From Escarpia spicata (taxonomy: Eukaryota; Annelida; Polychaeta; Sabellida; Siboglinidae), in assembly GCA_963995525.1 (NCBI GenBank), contig OZ023206.1:72142490-72206489 (forward strand): a DNA stretch of 64,000 nt, written 5' to 3'. The position numbers and the translations under genes were made by a program. Below the pieces are notes generated by a model, which did no database searches, was not told where the DNA came from, and saw only the letters and a list, made by a program, of their open reading frames with translations. Positions 12,150 to 25,466 of the stretch are shown here, one piece after another. Each line of letters starts with the position of its first letter. Positions within the stretch are counted from its first letter, which is position 1.

Positions 12150-14640
12150 AATGCGGAATGATAATAATAATAATAAATAACTTCTTACGCGCCAATATCC
12201 TCAGACAATCCGAGCTCAGTGGCGCACCAAAAACAAAGGATTAAGCATTCTCGTACTCGTGTGATAGGCGAAAGTCGTCAACAAATGGATGGATGTGTTG
12301 GGAAGCTAGGGAGGATAGGCGATATTGGAAAAATAGGTTTTTAGGTGACGACGAAATGTAACAATATGTTCTGCTGATTTAACATTAACGGGAAGCGAAT
12401 TCCATATAGTTGGCGCGGCAACTGAAAAAGCTCGAGTTCCAGCCTTTGTCTTAACTCTACGAACAGGTAGCAACTTCGAACTAGACGACCGAAGTTGTGT
12501 GGCTTGTCTAGCTGGTGTGAGCATCGAGTGTAAATAACTAGGTTGTTTGGATGAAAGGGCTTGGTAGGTGATTGTGCAGATCTTAAACATAATACGATAT
12601 CGCACCGGAAGCCAATGCAGTGATTTTAGAAGTGGCTCTGAGCGGGACAATCGAGGAGATTGTGTGACTATCCTTGCTAAACAATTTTGGACGCGTTGTA
12701 GTTTTGTAATGTCCTTGATAGCAATATTATGAAGGAGGGAATTGCAATAATCTAATCTGCTGCTAACAAGAGCTGTTGCGATAGTCTTAGCGACAGAAAG
12801 CGACATTTGTTGGGATATGTGTTGTCTGAAATTGAAGTCGCAATCAAAGGTCACTCCTAGATTCCGCACTGATGCTGCTGGTGTGATATTTTGACTCAGG
12901 ATGCATGTTGGAAAAAAGTCCTTAAGTTTACCTCGCTGCATTGGAGTACCAACGATGAGGAATTCAGTTTTGTCTGCATTTAACTTTAATTTGCTATCGG
13001 TCATCCATGAGAAAACATCTTGGAGACAATCGTTGAGTCGGTTTAGAGAGTGACTTGTATCGGGCGTGGCCAAGGAAATGTAGATCTGTGTGTCATCTGC
13101 ATATAGGTGATGATCCAAGTTATGACTCTGGATTACAGAGCTGAGTGGCGTAGTGTAGAGAGTGAAAAGCAAAGGCCCAAGAACGGAACCCTGAGGAATG
13201 CCACATGAAGTGGGGAGTGAGGTTGAAATGTAATTATCTATCTTTATACATTGATGTCTATTGGTTAGATATGAAGAAAACCAGGTCAGAGCTGTGCCAG
13301 ATATGCCATACCACATTGATAAACGTTTGACAAGAGGGTTGTGATCAATGGTATCAAAGGCGGCAGACAGATCAAGCAAGGTAAGTGCAGTTACTTTGCC
13401 TTTATCAATGTTTAATATAACATCATTGTGTACTTTTAGGAGAGCAGTCTCTGTAGAATGAAATTGTTTGTATGCTGATTGGAGCACACTGGATAAATAA
13501 GTTGAGCTGATATGACACCTTAGACGGCTTGCTACGACGTTCTCAAGTATCTTAGAAATAAAGCTAAGATTAGAAATTGGCCTATAATTTTTGAAATCAT
13601 CTTTTGGCAGAGAAGTCTTCTTGAGAACAGAATTTACATGTGCGTGTTTAAAATCATCTGGGAATTTACCCGAACTCAGTGATAAATTTATGATATTCGT
13701 TATTGTACCAAGTAAAGAATCAAGACATGCTTTTAGTAATATGGTTGGTAATGGATCGAGATCGCATGACTTATTTGGGGAGGACATTATTATTTTCTTC
13801 ACTTCATCAACTGTGGCTGGCTCAAACAATACAAGTGGATAATTTACTTGTGGGGAGTCCACATTTACAGTACTTAAAATGTGACATGGAAAAGCAGAAC
13901 GTATAAGACTTATTTTATCGTTAAAATGACTAGAGAACGAGTCACACAGATATTTGACTGACACATGACTAGGTAGAGATGGAGGCGGCTGTCTGTGTAA
14001 AATATGATTTATGCAGTTCCATAGCTGACGTGGGTTATCAGAGTTACTCGAGACCATGTTTGTGTAATAATTTGATTTAGCTTTGGCCATTTGTCTGTTG
14101 CAGTAGTGACACTGTTTAGAATATCGTGATCTGTCCAAAGGCGAGCGTGATTTGCGCCATACACGTTCAACATAGCGCCGGCGCTTTTTAGATTGTAGAA
14201 TTTCAGGAGTCATCCATGGAGCATGTGGCTTTTGGGACACATATTTAGATATCAGGGGTGCATGTTTAATAAGTAAATCTTTGAGTACTTGACAGTACTG
14301 TCGACACCGATCTGACAGATGTTCTTTGGGGTTACTGGTGAGGTCGGATTTAAGGATGTCTGTTATTAATGCAGCAATGTCAATCTTATGGATCGGTCAG
14401 TAAAACATATTGTGTTTGGACTCTACGGGAATTCTAGGAACTTTGAGATCAGCAATGACAGTGTGGTGGTCTGATAAACCATCTGAAGCAGTAATTGTCT
14501 GAATATTGTTACAATCTGAACGGGTGATTAAGAGATCGAGCCAGTGGCCATGTAAGGATAACGCAAGGATATGCCGTGATCTCTGCAAAGACTGTAACCT
14601 TCTTCTCCTCAGTGAGATGTCGGCTGTAGGCTAGTCTACA
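12150..14640 (-). pseudogene. L2/CR1-like LINE, 5'-truncated, long intact RT frame
   Basis: The frame at 14240-12306 codes 644 residues without interruption. It holds the RT fingers (a NYRPISNLSF block), palm (an FDTIDHNPL block, GIPQGSVLGPLLF, LYADDTQIY) and the CR1/L2 post-RT region (VRNLGVTFD, SSRLDYCNSLL, LHWLPVRYRI, WNSLP). Upstream at 14588-14397 is the end of the AP-type endonuclease (LDLLITR and LSDHHTVIADL blocks), separated by a stop. The 5' part of the endonuclease and any ORF1 are missing. The 3' end carries an (ATA)n-type tail at about 12160-12179. It is the youngest-looking LINE here, but is dead by truncation. Confidence 0.85.
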
Positions 14641-15830
14641 GAATACTGCAGCCCCGTTCTAAGGTCTCTGTGTACTTGATTGTTTGGCTGCTGATAGAAT
14701 GAACGGACTTTGTGGTCAGTTTAGAGCAAGCGCCGTTTCTTGTGTGGCGTATGCTGAGGTTAGAACTCTATACAAGGTGACATTATTAATATTAATGACT
14801 GACTAATGTAAATGAATTATCAATCGGTAATGATCAACCGGATTTTTCCCAGAGAAATTAAAGAAAGGTTTAAAAATATGTGTTTGCTCTGAAACGCATC
14901 TAGACGCATTACACTTCGTGTATGGGCAGACAAGTACACGCAACTTCTCTCTCTTTCTCTCCGGAATGTTTACGCCACGCTGTTATTATTGTACGAAAGA
15001 TACATGGCGGACTCTGACACACACACAACGCCACATGCATGCACGCTCAGAAATTCGCGCATTCAAGCACACGCACAATAGCAAATACACACATCACACA
15101 CGCATACATGCATACACGCACGCGCACATGCACCCACACACACACACAATTGCATACAAATCCATCACACACGCACACATGCACACACACATTTCCTAAT
15201 TTTCCAATCATTAATTAACATAATGTTCCTAAGACATAACTATGTCGAAGGTATACTTCCCGCTAAATTATGTTAAGTAAAACGTGCACAATTTTGGGGA
15301 AGGTACGAGCCCGGATCATGTTCAGATAGTAAGCGAAACATCCAGTTTCAATACGGCCTAGTAGGGTTGAGTTAATTGCAAAACCCTTTGATGTTCAACG
15401 ATGTACCATTTTCCCACGTTAAATACAGCAGACTTCCTGCCTAAAGTTACTACGCTCGCAAATTCCGGGTAGGGGAACTGACTGATTCCTTTTAATAGTG
15501 ATAGGGGCAGGATTGGATGGCTGACTCGGGGGGGGGGGGGGGACTGCGGCTCCCACGTTGCATATAATACAAGAATAAGGAGTATGTCAAATATAAGGAG
15601 GAGGAGGTTGGAGTAAAGGAAAGCTTTAAGAAGAAGCTGGTGAAGAGTCGACTAATGTAGGCTGGTCATGTGGAGAGAATGTGAGTAGGATGTGAGAAGT
15701 CTTGATTGTCTTGACATTGGAAAATAAAGCAGATGCCCGGCAAGTGGAGGGGAAAACGGTTCGACACCGCCGCAAAGTATTCGAACCCGGGTTCTCTCAG
15801 TCGAGAGTCGTTACCGCGCTCCTCCTCCTC
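14641..15830. other. no gene; CA-rich and G-run microsatellites
   Basis: An ACAC/ACGC-rich low-complexity tract occupies about 15017-15195, and a run of 15 G at 15528-15542 is a likely spot for sequencing error. I see no credible gene. Confidence 0.6.
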
Positions 15831-15925
15831 CAACAACAACAACAACAACAACAACAAAAACAGCAGCAACAACAACAACAACAACAGCAGCAGCAGCAGC
15901 AACAACAGCAATAACAACACTAACA
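15831..15925. repeat. CAA/CAG microsatellite
   Basis: Mixed CAA and CAG triplets preceded by CTC triplets. Open frames across it are homopolymeric and not genes. Confidence 0.9.
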
Positions 15926-16640
15926 AGGGATATACGAACAAATGCAGCGTAGTATAATGTTTTAATAGTTTATTTATTAAAAAGAATACGTCAGCGCCTT
16001 GTTACAGCGTGTAAGTTTTGCCACGTGTAAGACACGTATACGTCATACGTGTATGTTTGACGTTTCCGCATTGGATCAGCATAGGTCGAACTCCACATTA
16101 TAACAAAATGTAAGCTTTATGTGTTATGGTGTAGACATAACATTCTGAAAACACTAAATGTATATGAAATACATTGTTCATAGCTCAACGATTCCACTAG
16201 ACAGCAAAAATTAAGTCAAGCTTTGCCAATAATATTGATAATGGTAATATGTGTGTATTACATTGCAAGGGTGGCAGGACATCTCGTAGATCAAACAGTC
16301 CTGCATACAGTTGTCACTTTAAAAACTTTGCCTTATAGTTTTGTCAACAAGAGAAATTTTAAAGATTATGTGAAAGAAACATTTAAATGTCGTTGAAACT
16401 TTGTATTAATAAATTTAATACTCTTGTTAAGTAATGTACCAAATATGCAGCCTGTTCATTGCCAACTCATGTCACTAAGCCCGCTCAAATGTGGTCATCT
16501 GCGCGTCACAGCCTGTCAGGTGTTGCTAACGTCACCACAAGCAGGGCCGCTGAGCGCGCCCTATCCTTTTGCAAGGCGAGCGGTGGTACGGTCTGTTGTT
16601 TCAGATTATACAAATTGCAGTCGCTGAATATAATATTTTT
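15926..16640. other. no gene recognised
   Basis: AT-rich sequence with no reading frame that I would defend. Confidence 0.4.
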
Positions 16641-17015
16641 ATATCACCGTAAATATAATATTCTTATCTACAAGTTTGTGGCTGGATGTACACAGGAATT
16701 GTGTTAACGTTTTGAGTTATTGCCGGTTGAACATCGCGAATACTCAACATTGCATTGTATCCACTGCCGCGTATACATTGCAGGATTAAGCATTCGCGAT
16801 GTTCAAACTGTAATATCTCAAAAACTAAAAAACTAAAAAAAATCATGGGTACATCCAGGGACAAACTTGTAGATAAGATTATTATTTTATTGTGGTATCA
16901 AAAAATATTAAATCCCATTGTAAGTTTGAGCATTCGCAATATTCAAACGGCAATAACTAAAAAAGTAGCCATAATTCCCGTGAGCATCCAACGACACATT
17001 TGTAGGTAGATTATT
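16641..17015. repeat. inverted and direct copies of a roughly 90-bp repeat
   Basis: A unit containing GCATTCGCGATGTTCAAAC followed by a CAATAACT-like stretch and ACATCCAGCGACAAACTTGTAGATAAG-like bases occurs three times: inverted at about 16655-16760, direct at about 16790-16880 and direct at about 16925-17015. The translations keep an LSIRxxQxAIT...IPVxIQ pattern on both strands, so the copies share an origin. This is probably a fragment of a repetitive family. Confidence 0.65.
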
Positions 17016-18363
17016 ATTTGTCTGGTGGTTTAAACAAATAATTCCGTGATTGCAATGTTAGGTACGGCCTGAAACACCAACCCGCATAGATGCGGTGCCA
17101 CCCGTGGTAACGTCACGACCGCTAGGTGTCGCAGCAAACTGTGCAGAACATGTACAGAAAAGTGCCGCGACCAAAAGGGGCCTTGGAAATGGTGACGGAG
17201 GGGTTAAAATTAGGCCAAGAGGCCTCGACTGACCAAATGAGTGATAAGTCGGAAAAACTGTGCCATTGTTTTCTTACATTCTTGTAAAGGTTGGGTAGGG
17301 TGCTTTACACGGTTTCAAAAATTATGGCTACTACACAATTGGCGAAGTTATGGAGGATTGAACATGGTAGGGGTAAAAAGAGTGAAAATTTTGAAAACGG
17401 CTGTTGAAGTTTTACAGTATATATCAAATGGATTGCATGGAAATATTACATGCATGACATTCAAATGTGGCACACAGTGTGTATGTTATGTTGCAATGAT
17501 ACACTGGACGTACAAATGTGCTGCTACAAAAACGTATCAACTTATGCCAGATTATGTCTTGATGTGTAAACAAAATGATAAAACAACGGACCAGAATTAG
17601 AGTTCAATTTCCTATACGATATCATTAATAAATTAAACACATCTCACATGTCCTCCATGCAGAAATTACACACTGATTGGTTGACACAGTTTTCAGAAAT
17701 ATAGTCAACATTCACCTCAGTACGATCTCAATGTACACTTTAACTAGATGCCATTCTCTTACGACACAAACCAAGTGGACAACTGTTCAAAAACCGAACA
17801 GAATTTCAGCAAAATATATGACGGAATGTCTGAACACTACACGTGTTTGGCATCCATTTTAGATGGCTTGATAGACCTTATGCCAGGCAATATGTCACGT
17901 GGTTGATAGGTCAGCAAATTATTGTAGACATTAATAACATTGGGAACAATCGTTTCATATTCGGTATGAACCCTAAAGATGGTAAGAACCCTAACCCAAG
18001 TGAATTAAAATATATATTGGCGTTGCTTTTCTTTTGAAAGTTTGGTAACTGGGATGCAAATCATCTAGGACAAACACAAACATACATACACATAATGTTA
18101 GGTCAAATATGGTGTGGTGTGGATGTCCAAGTTTCTAATTAGTTGGCAACATAGGATTCTTGATTGGCCAATGGCTTCCTTGTCCACATGCCACGTATTA
18201 GACCGGGAGCCCAGCACTTTTATTTATGTAAAAAGGGCCAAAGTGTTTCTGTATCTCTGTATCTGTATATTACGTTGACCGATCAATCTTGATCATTAGA
18301 CAACGGTTGGTTTATTGTTGGAGGAAACAAAAGAAAAAGAAGAAAAAGGAAATATACAAAAGA
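17016..18363. other. no gene recognised
   Basis: Several short open frames, none with a recognisable domain. It contains one member of a dispersed repeat (17812-17905). Confidence 0.4.
17812..17905 (+). repeat. dispersed repeat, copy 1
   Basis: Roughly 70% similar by eye to 63072-63182: both read AAAATATAYGACGGAATG, then an ACGTGTTYGGCATCCATTTT block, then a GGCAATA block and GATAGGTC. It is probably a relic of the same unidentified repetitive coding family. Confidence 0.55.
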
Positions 18364-21300
18364 TCAAAAGTATGAGAGAAGAGAGAAAAGATATATAGAA
18401 TTGCCGTTGTCTTTTTCAGGTATCAGGTCTAGGCCAATTCGGCAACCATAGCGGTCCCCGGAGATAAACTCCGGCCGACACAGCCCTAGTCCCTCATTTA
18501 CCCTAATTCGGACAAGGACAAAAACAAATAAATCAAAAGGAAAGCTGGGCAAGCTCCCTTTGGAAAATACCCAAACTGGGAGCCTCAGCAACACGTGCTG
18601 GCAAGGAGTTCCACACAGGAATGACCCTGGGGAAAAACTAAATTTAAATACATCTGTGCGTGCAGGAAGCTGGCGGAACTTCAGGGAATGATTGGATCTA
18701 GTTGTTGATGAGGCAGGGGAGAGGTAGGGCCAAGGGTCGATATCAACATAGTTGTGGATGATCTTGAAGAGCATGGTCAGTTGTGTCTTGGTGCGTCTTG
18801 ATACCAGAGACTCCCACTGCAGATGGTCTAGCATGGATGTTACACTGCTGGTGTTATGATATCTGTTAATGACATATCTCGCGGCCTTCCTTTGCACAGC
18901 TTCAACTTTATTTACCTGGTCCTGATGGTGAGGATTCCAGATGGCACTACAATATTCAATGTGGGGTTTACTAGGGCTTTGTAGGCATTAGTTTTTGTGT
19001 CTTCACTGGCCGACTTCAAATTCCGCTTAAGGAAACCCAGAATGCCATGTGCTTTCTTTGCTGATCGCTCAGTGTGTCGTTTCCAAGAGAGGTCTCTTTG
19101 CAGATCAACGCCTAAGTACTTTGAGCAGGTGGAGACTTCTAAAGTATGGCCCTTAAGTTGGTAGTTAAAGGACTTGGGTTTCCTAGATATTGTGCAGGTC
19201 ATGATGTTACATTTTTGTTGATGAAAATCCATGCCCCACTTCTTCTCCCAACATGCTAGGGTGGATAGGTCTTCCTGGAGAATTAGACAGTCGTTCATAG
19301 ATCTAATTTTCCTGTAGATGATGCAGTCGTCAGCAAATAGACGAGTGCTGGAGTGAAGGTTATTAGGTAGATCGTTGATAAACAGGAGGAACAGGAGTGG
19401 CCCCAAGACAGTGCCCTGGGGTACGCCACTGATAACAGAGGCTTGGCCGGATGATGCTCCATCAACGACTACTTGCTGATATCTGTTGGACAGGAATTCA
19501 GCGATCCACCTGTAAGTGGATCCCCTGATCCCATAATGATGTAGCTTTAACAGGAGTCGCTGATGAGGTACTCGGTCAAACGCCTTCGAGAAATCTAAGA
19601 TAGCCAGGTCCACCTGCTTGCCCCGGTCCAGAATGTTTGCTATTTCATGACTTAATGTCAGTAGCTGAGTTTCACAGCTTCTCTTGGCCATAAAACCATG
19701 TTGGCAGTCAGTGAGGATGTTATGTTCTTCTAGGTGCTTCACTGTATTGCTGACCAAGATGTGCTCCTGCAGTTTACAGCAGAGACTGGTTAAGGAAACT
19801 GGTCTGTAGTTGGCGGCAGTGTTTCTATCTCCCTTTTTGAAAATAGCTGTCACGTTAGCATGTCGCCAGTCATCTGGCACGGATCCTTCTTCCAGCGACT
19901 TATTGTAGATGATGGTGAGCAATGGTGCGATGGCATGAGCACACTCCTTGAGGATTCTTGCCGTGATTCCATCCGGCCCGGTGGCTTTGTGTGGGTTGGT
20001 CTTTAGCAGGAGTTTCAGGACACCTTCTTCTGTAACCGTAATGTCAGGCATTGGTGGTAGCGGAATGCCTTCCATGGATGGGGTGGTTGTGATGTCTTCT
20101 CTTGTAAACACCGACTTATACTGTCTGTTGAGAATATTTGCCTTGTCCTTGGGTTCTGAGTACAGCCTGCCTCCTTCTCGAAGAGGCGATACCCCTGTAG
20201 TATCCTTACGCAGTGACTTGATGTAGTTCTAGAACCTCTTCTGGGCTGGTGGTCTGTCCATAGTGTCGTCTTTGGAGTCAGGGGTGTCAATTAAGTTATT
20301 CACATAGTCCCAATATGCACGACGTTGTTGTTTCTGGACTTCAGCTCTGGCTGATACGTATTTCTTTCTACTTGCAGTAGATCTTGTTTTCTTTGCTTTG
20401 CTGTGGAGTCGCTCAGTCTTCTCCGTGCATATTTCACCTTGGGTGTTATCCAAGGTTTGTGGATCTTATCGCCCCGTACTTCTTTAGATGGAATGAAGTC
20501 GGACATCAGAGTGGTTACGGCGTCTCTGAATCTAGTCCACAGCTCGCTGGTCCCACAGGACTTTGCTGCTTCCTCAAATGAAGGCTTGAACTCATTCAGT
20601 TTATCACTAATGGTGCTGAAATCAGCTTTCTCTTCCGTGGGGCCCATTTAACAATGAAGGGTCTGAGGCTTGATTCGATGAAGATTGCATCATGGTCAGA
20701 AATGCCTGGTTTTACGTTGACGTTGTTGATTAGGGTCATGTTGTTCGTGAAGAACAAGTCGAGGATGTTTGCTGTGTCATCTGTAGTCCGGGTTGGTTGA
20801 TGCACTATTTGCTCAAGGTCTGCATTTTGGGTGACTGAGATGAGATGGTTAGAGACAGCTGGATGCACTCCATATGGACAGGTTGACTATGTTTCCCAGT
20901 CTATATATGGGAGGTTGAAATCTCCCCCAAGCCATGCATGAGAGTTGTGAGGAATCCTGTTGAGGCTGTGTTGAATGCAGTCAAGTTGATATCGATCAGT
21001 GTTGCCAGGACGCCGATAGTACGCTCCGATATGGAGATCTTTTGCACCTTTGATTTTCACCTTCACCCACAAGAGTTCACACTGGACGTCAACTTGCAGT
21101 TCTTCAGGTTCACAGCTCTCAAAGCGTGAGGAAACCAGCACAACCCCACCTTATGACTACCTGCAGATCTGTCTTTTCTAAATGGTGTAAATCTAGGGGA
21201 AAGACCTCACTGGAATGGATGGAGTTGTCGAGCCAAGACTCAGTTCCGATGATGATGTCGACCTGTGTGGAATCGATAGCATTTTCAATGAGAGGTTTTT

Positions 21301-22030
21301 TCCCTCGAGCGGACTGACAGTTCATCATAAGGATTCGCATGGGGAGGTCTTTCCTGGGAAGGCTATGTTCACTCTGGGTGCTACCTCTCGGTGAGTAGTC
21401 ACTCTGTCTAGGGGGGCAATTTAGTGATGATGTGGCTCCAGGGTGGTCAAAGCTGAGGTCATAGTCCGATGTCTCGCATAACGAGGATCTGATGGGTTCA
21501 TATGGGTTAGTGGAGTCACATATAGTTGTATTGAATAGTGTGGTGGAAAAATTGGGTAGACCACAGTTTACACATTCCCAAGTGACGTTTTTTAGTGTCT
21601 TGAAGATACTGTCGGGCATACCCATATAGTCTTGGTGGTACCAAGTTCCACAAGAGTCGCATCTCACACTAGGGGTAGTCCACTTCACTGCCCGGGAGCA
21701 TACTCCACAAGGGTATTTCGGAGGCCTGGGGCCTGGGTTGGGTTCAGGAGCATATGACTCAGATAGTGGTAGGCTTGCAAGATACAACAGAACAAGCTTG
21801 TTCTTACACACTTTCACTTTGGGAGAGACACATCTCAGTGAGGTAATAAACTTGGTACATAACCCCAGAGGGATTTTCATATCTGCTTTCACCCCGAATA
21901 TGATGTTGGGACATTCTGATGTGTCACCAACTATTGATTTAGTCAGTTTTGTCAGGTCATTCACAAATGCTTTTTTGCCTATATTAAAGGCATCAAAGAT
22001 GAACAGGAATGCATTGAAATTGGACATACC
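18364..22030 (-). pseudogene. near full-length CR1/Jockey-like LINE with PHD finger, frameshifted
   Basis: Read from 22030 on the minus strand. The first frame (22027-21119) has a PHD-type zinc finger (CGVC, CDSC-TWYH, CVNC spacing) followed by the start of an AP endonuclease (MNCQSARGKK, IIIGTESWLD). The endonuclease continues in shifted frames (21141-20887, 20868-20596, with GDFNLPYIDW and SDHDAIFIES). A linker follows (20647-20015). The RT is an intact 399-codon stretch (20111-18912) with an FDRVPHQRLL block, GVPQGTVLGPLLF and FADD. The end (18897-18364) holds the post-RT region. Several frameshifts make it inactive. Confidence 0.8.
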
Positions 22031-22467
22031 TTCTCGACTGGAGAGATCTTAAAAGAAGACAACTTGCTATGTGCAACAGTGTACATGTTCTGTCTTGACA
22101 ATCATGGTTTCAAAACGGAAGTTAGTAAAGCCGGTAGTGGGGAGCTAACAAGGTCAAAGGTTAAGCAGTTGAAAATTCTAGTAACAGCAACTACAGGTAT
22201 AAACTATAAACTTCCACCGAAATCACTCTCCCCAGTTTGAGAAATGATGAAGGTAAACATTCACAGACAAACCGAATCAAGAATAAATTACAAAGGAAGC
22301 AAACACAGAATAAAGGTGCTGCTAAAAAAAGACGTTTCCTCCAACCGGAACCGGAACCATGTTTGACACGATGTGTTGGAGGAACCATCCCCAGACATCA
22401 CAAATATTGGTTGCTGCCGGGTTTTGGGTTGTGAAATGCTTCCTAAATCACCCCCTGAAGTGGGCAC
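22031..22467. other. no gene recognised
   Basis: AT-rich sequence leading into a tandem repeat; nothing identified. Confidence 0.4.
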
Positions 22468-22755
22468 AAAGTACCTTTATTTATATGAACAGCGCCAAGG
22501 TTAAAAACAGTTTCAAAAGTTTCCCTGTTATTCCCCGAGTACGGAATAACCAAATCACAGCAACTTTAGGGGGTGGAACCCCCCTGACAGCAACCCACGA
22601 AGTGTGCCGAAAAGTACCTTTATTTACGTTAACGGCGCCAAGGCTAAACACAGTTTCAAAGGTTTCCCTGGTGTTCCCCGACTACGGAATGACCAATGCC
22701 AGCAACTTTAAGTGGTGGAATCCCCCTGACAGCAACCCCCAAAGATTGTCGAAAC
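22468..22755. repeat. 143-bp tandem repeat, two copies
   Basis: AAAGTACCTTTATTTA starts at 22468 and again at 22611, a period of 143 bp. The GACAGCAACCC and TTTCCCTG blocks recur at matching offsets. A more diverged partial unit precedes it. Confidence 0.75.
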
Positions 22756-22869
22756 GTTATTTATTCACGCAAACACCTAGCGGATTTCGCAGTCCGGTAG
22801 ATGGCGCCGTTGTAAGACAGCTGTGTTAACAATACAATTGCGACATAACAAATTAACTTAGTGATGCAC

Positions 22870-23145
22870 AGGACTATGCGACAGGTGAACTGTTCATAAT
22901 TATATCTTCAGAACGTCCATCATTAGTACAGGCGCAACAGGACAACTGTTTACATATCTTCAGCATTCTCAATCGACGCAACAGGATAACTGTTCAATCT
23001 GCTTATCAGTGCATACAAACGCGACAGAATACATAATATTATATCTTTGCCACACACATAGTGCCGACGTGACAGGGTGACTGTTCATATATATTTAGCA
23101 CACTATCGTCAGTACAGACGCGACAGGATAACTGTTCAAGTATCT
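22870..23145. repeat. diverged repeats of about 60 bp
   Basis: About five imperfect units around the core GCGACAGGATAACTGTTCA, with spacing near 55-65 bp. Confidence 0.65.
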
Positions 23146-23159
23146 TCTTGCAGTAGGAG

Positions 23160-23450
23160 AGGGGGGCAGTTCCCACTGGTGGGATTTGAGACAGGGGGCA
23201 GTTTCCTGTGGGGGGACAGTCACCTGCGGTGGGACTGGGGACAATTACCTGTAGTGAGAGATGAGACAGTTACTTATGGTGGACAGGAATAGCTACCCGT
23301 GGTGGTACAGGGCAGAGTTACCTGTAGTGGTATAGTTACCTTTGGTAGGACAGTTTCCTGTGGTGGTACAGGGGACAGTTATTTACCTTCGTTGGGACAG
23401 TTACACCAGTGGTGGGACACGGGACAATTACCTGTTGTGGGATGTGATGC
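23160..23450. repeat. G-rich minisatellite
   Basis: Irregular iterations of GGTGGGACAGGGGACAGTTACCTG-like units with variable length. It continues directly from the preceding repeat, with which it shares the GACAG...GTT element. Confidence 0.65.
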
Positions 23451-23816
23451 ACAGTTTGTGTTAACGACCACATCATGCAAGGTAAGTGTGTATACTACCG
23501 TTGCCCAAGTTCGTTCATCGGCAAATTCTGTGGTATTGTGTTAGTTTTCTCAAATATAATCGTTTATAAACACAAATATATCATACCAGCCATGTTTATT
23601 GCCTATTGTAGCTGCAAGTTCAACTTAAATATTCATCGGAGCAGTCAAACAGAAGATAAAACACGAAGCAATACTAGGGTGACGCTGAACTGGACGATGA
23701 ACGAACGATACCAAACAATGATCACTACAAGACACATCTTGATCTCTTTTAATCTATTAAACCCCACCTTTTGAAGATCAATATCTTTTGGGGAATAATG
23801 AAATGATAGAGTGTTT

Positions 23817-24960
23817 TCATGGTCTTCGTCGCCATGCATTTACACCATGTGATACGAACATGGTCCTCCTCCCTAGGATTGACCCGTACTGTGGTTTCTT
23901 CCATTCCTCCATAAGGAAATTGGCAAACACTTCCTTGAATGCACCGTTCTTGAGGAGCTCCGTCCCATTCTGTCTCTGGGCCTGGTCAGGACCAATGATG
24001 ATGAATGTGTGATGATTTTCAGAACGACGCAGTTTCCGCTTTGGGTTTTCGATCGATGGTGAATGGTACTTGTCGAGTACCACGTGGATTTGTTCACCGC
24101 AATAAATACACACCTTCACTAAGCGATCTCTGGCAGTGCATGACCGCACACGTTGATTTTCTATGCTGAAGCACAGTTTCATGGAGGAGGATGCCCCCCA
24201 TCAATCACAGTGGCCGCAATTGGGGGAAGAGTGGCATCGATGAGCACGACATCCTGTATTTTCTCAAGAACCTTGGTAAGTGCTGCTTTGTCCGTCTTCA
24301 GTGGAGTCCCGTCGCTGTGGGCGAGAGAAAGGGGCCCTCTGTGATAGGGTAGCATAGCAGGTGCTGCAGGTTGCCGGGATCAATTATCCCAAAGACGTCC
24401 CTGACTCCTTTTGCTGTATTCACACTCTGTACCATAGTCTTCGATTCATTTTCGTTCTCTGCAGCGAAGTTCAACATCTTGGTCCTTGCCACTGACTTCA
24501 GAAATCGTGACCCATCGACCACACACTCCCCCTCGAATTTCAGTCGAAGTGTTCTCCCCCGAGCCAGTGTTCCTAGGAGAAATGTCTTGGTCTCTTCCTT
24601 CGCCGTCTTCCCTGAAACGGATTGCAGGTGCTGTTTAAGCTGTTTGCGAGGGCATCCATGTCAGCATTTTTGATGTCGAATTCTCCATTTGTTCAGTTGG
24701 TTAGCCGGTTCTTCCCCCGATCGAAGACCGGCCATTTCCCGTAGTTGTGACAAGGCCATGCCGCGTTGGGTGAGAGTGACGGACCACCTTCTGAAGGTAC
24801 TCTCAGGGTTGATGAAAGTCGTTATGCCTCTCGTTGGAGATGCAGCGTCCCTGTTGACACTCAAATTAACCGCGAAACAATTTGTGTGTGCGTCGAATGG
24901 ACACAGCGTCATCCTTCAAGATTCCCCGTGCACTGGAATCCATCTGCCGGAGTTTGTGTA
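23817..24960 (-). pseudogene. decayed repetitive gene of unknown family
   Basis: Minus-strand frames 24912-24661, 24522-24298 and 24182-23817 follow one another in the order of a single broken protein. Visible pieces include an FLKSVARTK block, NTAKGVRDVFG, and IIIGPDQAQRQNGTELLKNG followed by FANFLMEEWKKP. The pattern resembles a large uncharacterised protein family that is common as repeats in invertebrate genomes. I cannot name its function. Stops separate the pieces. Confidence 0.4.
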
Positions 24961-25466
24961 GAAAGAGTGAACCCCATCGTGCATAACTGGGCCGGTTCAG
25001 AGCAATGCAAACTTCGATCACACTAACGCAGTAGAAGGACACAAAGACTAAGTTTGCCGCCCATCCAATACCTGTATGTAGTCTGTAGATAGGATATTGT
25101 TGCGTATATTTTTTAAGATTTAACACATTACATTGTAAATTGAGTTATACGTTTCATCTGAAGATATTGTTTTTACCCATATTTGTCAATAACATAGAGT
25201 TTAACTGCTGGCTATTCTTTTAGTACCCAGGTGTTTTAAATCAATATATTTTTTCAAAAAGCAGTTGATTTATTGATCACAGTTCACAAAGTGCTGCCGT
25301 ATAGCAATTGTAGGAAGTTTTGAGCTACCATAGGTAATTTTCGACTGTAGTTTGACAGCTGATCAATGTAATGTTAAAGATCAGTGGCTAAGAGTTTCTA
25401 CATACATGATTGAACTAAAACACTAAAATTATCTGTGTGTTCTTTCATCATTCCTCTGTCTTCCAG
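24961..25466. other. no gene recognised
   Basis: AT-rich sequence that would be intronic or intergenic relative to the exon that follows. Confidence 0.35.

Noticed and set aside
17241..17600. 119-codon plus-strand frame
   Set aside because: No recognisable domain, no splice or promoter context, AT-rich surroundings.
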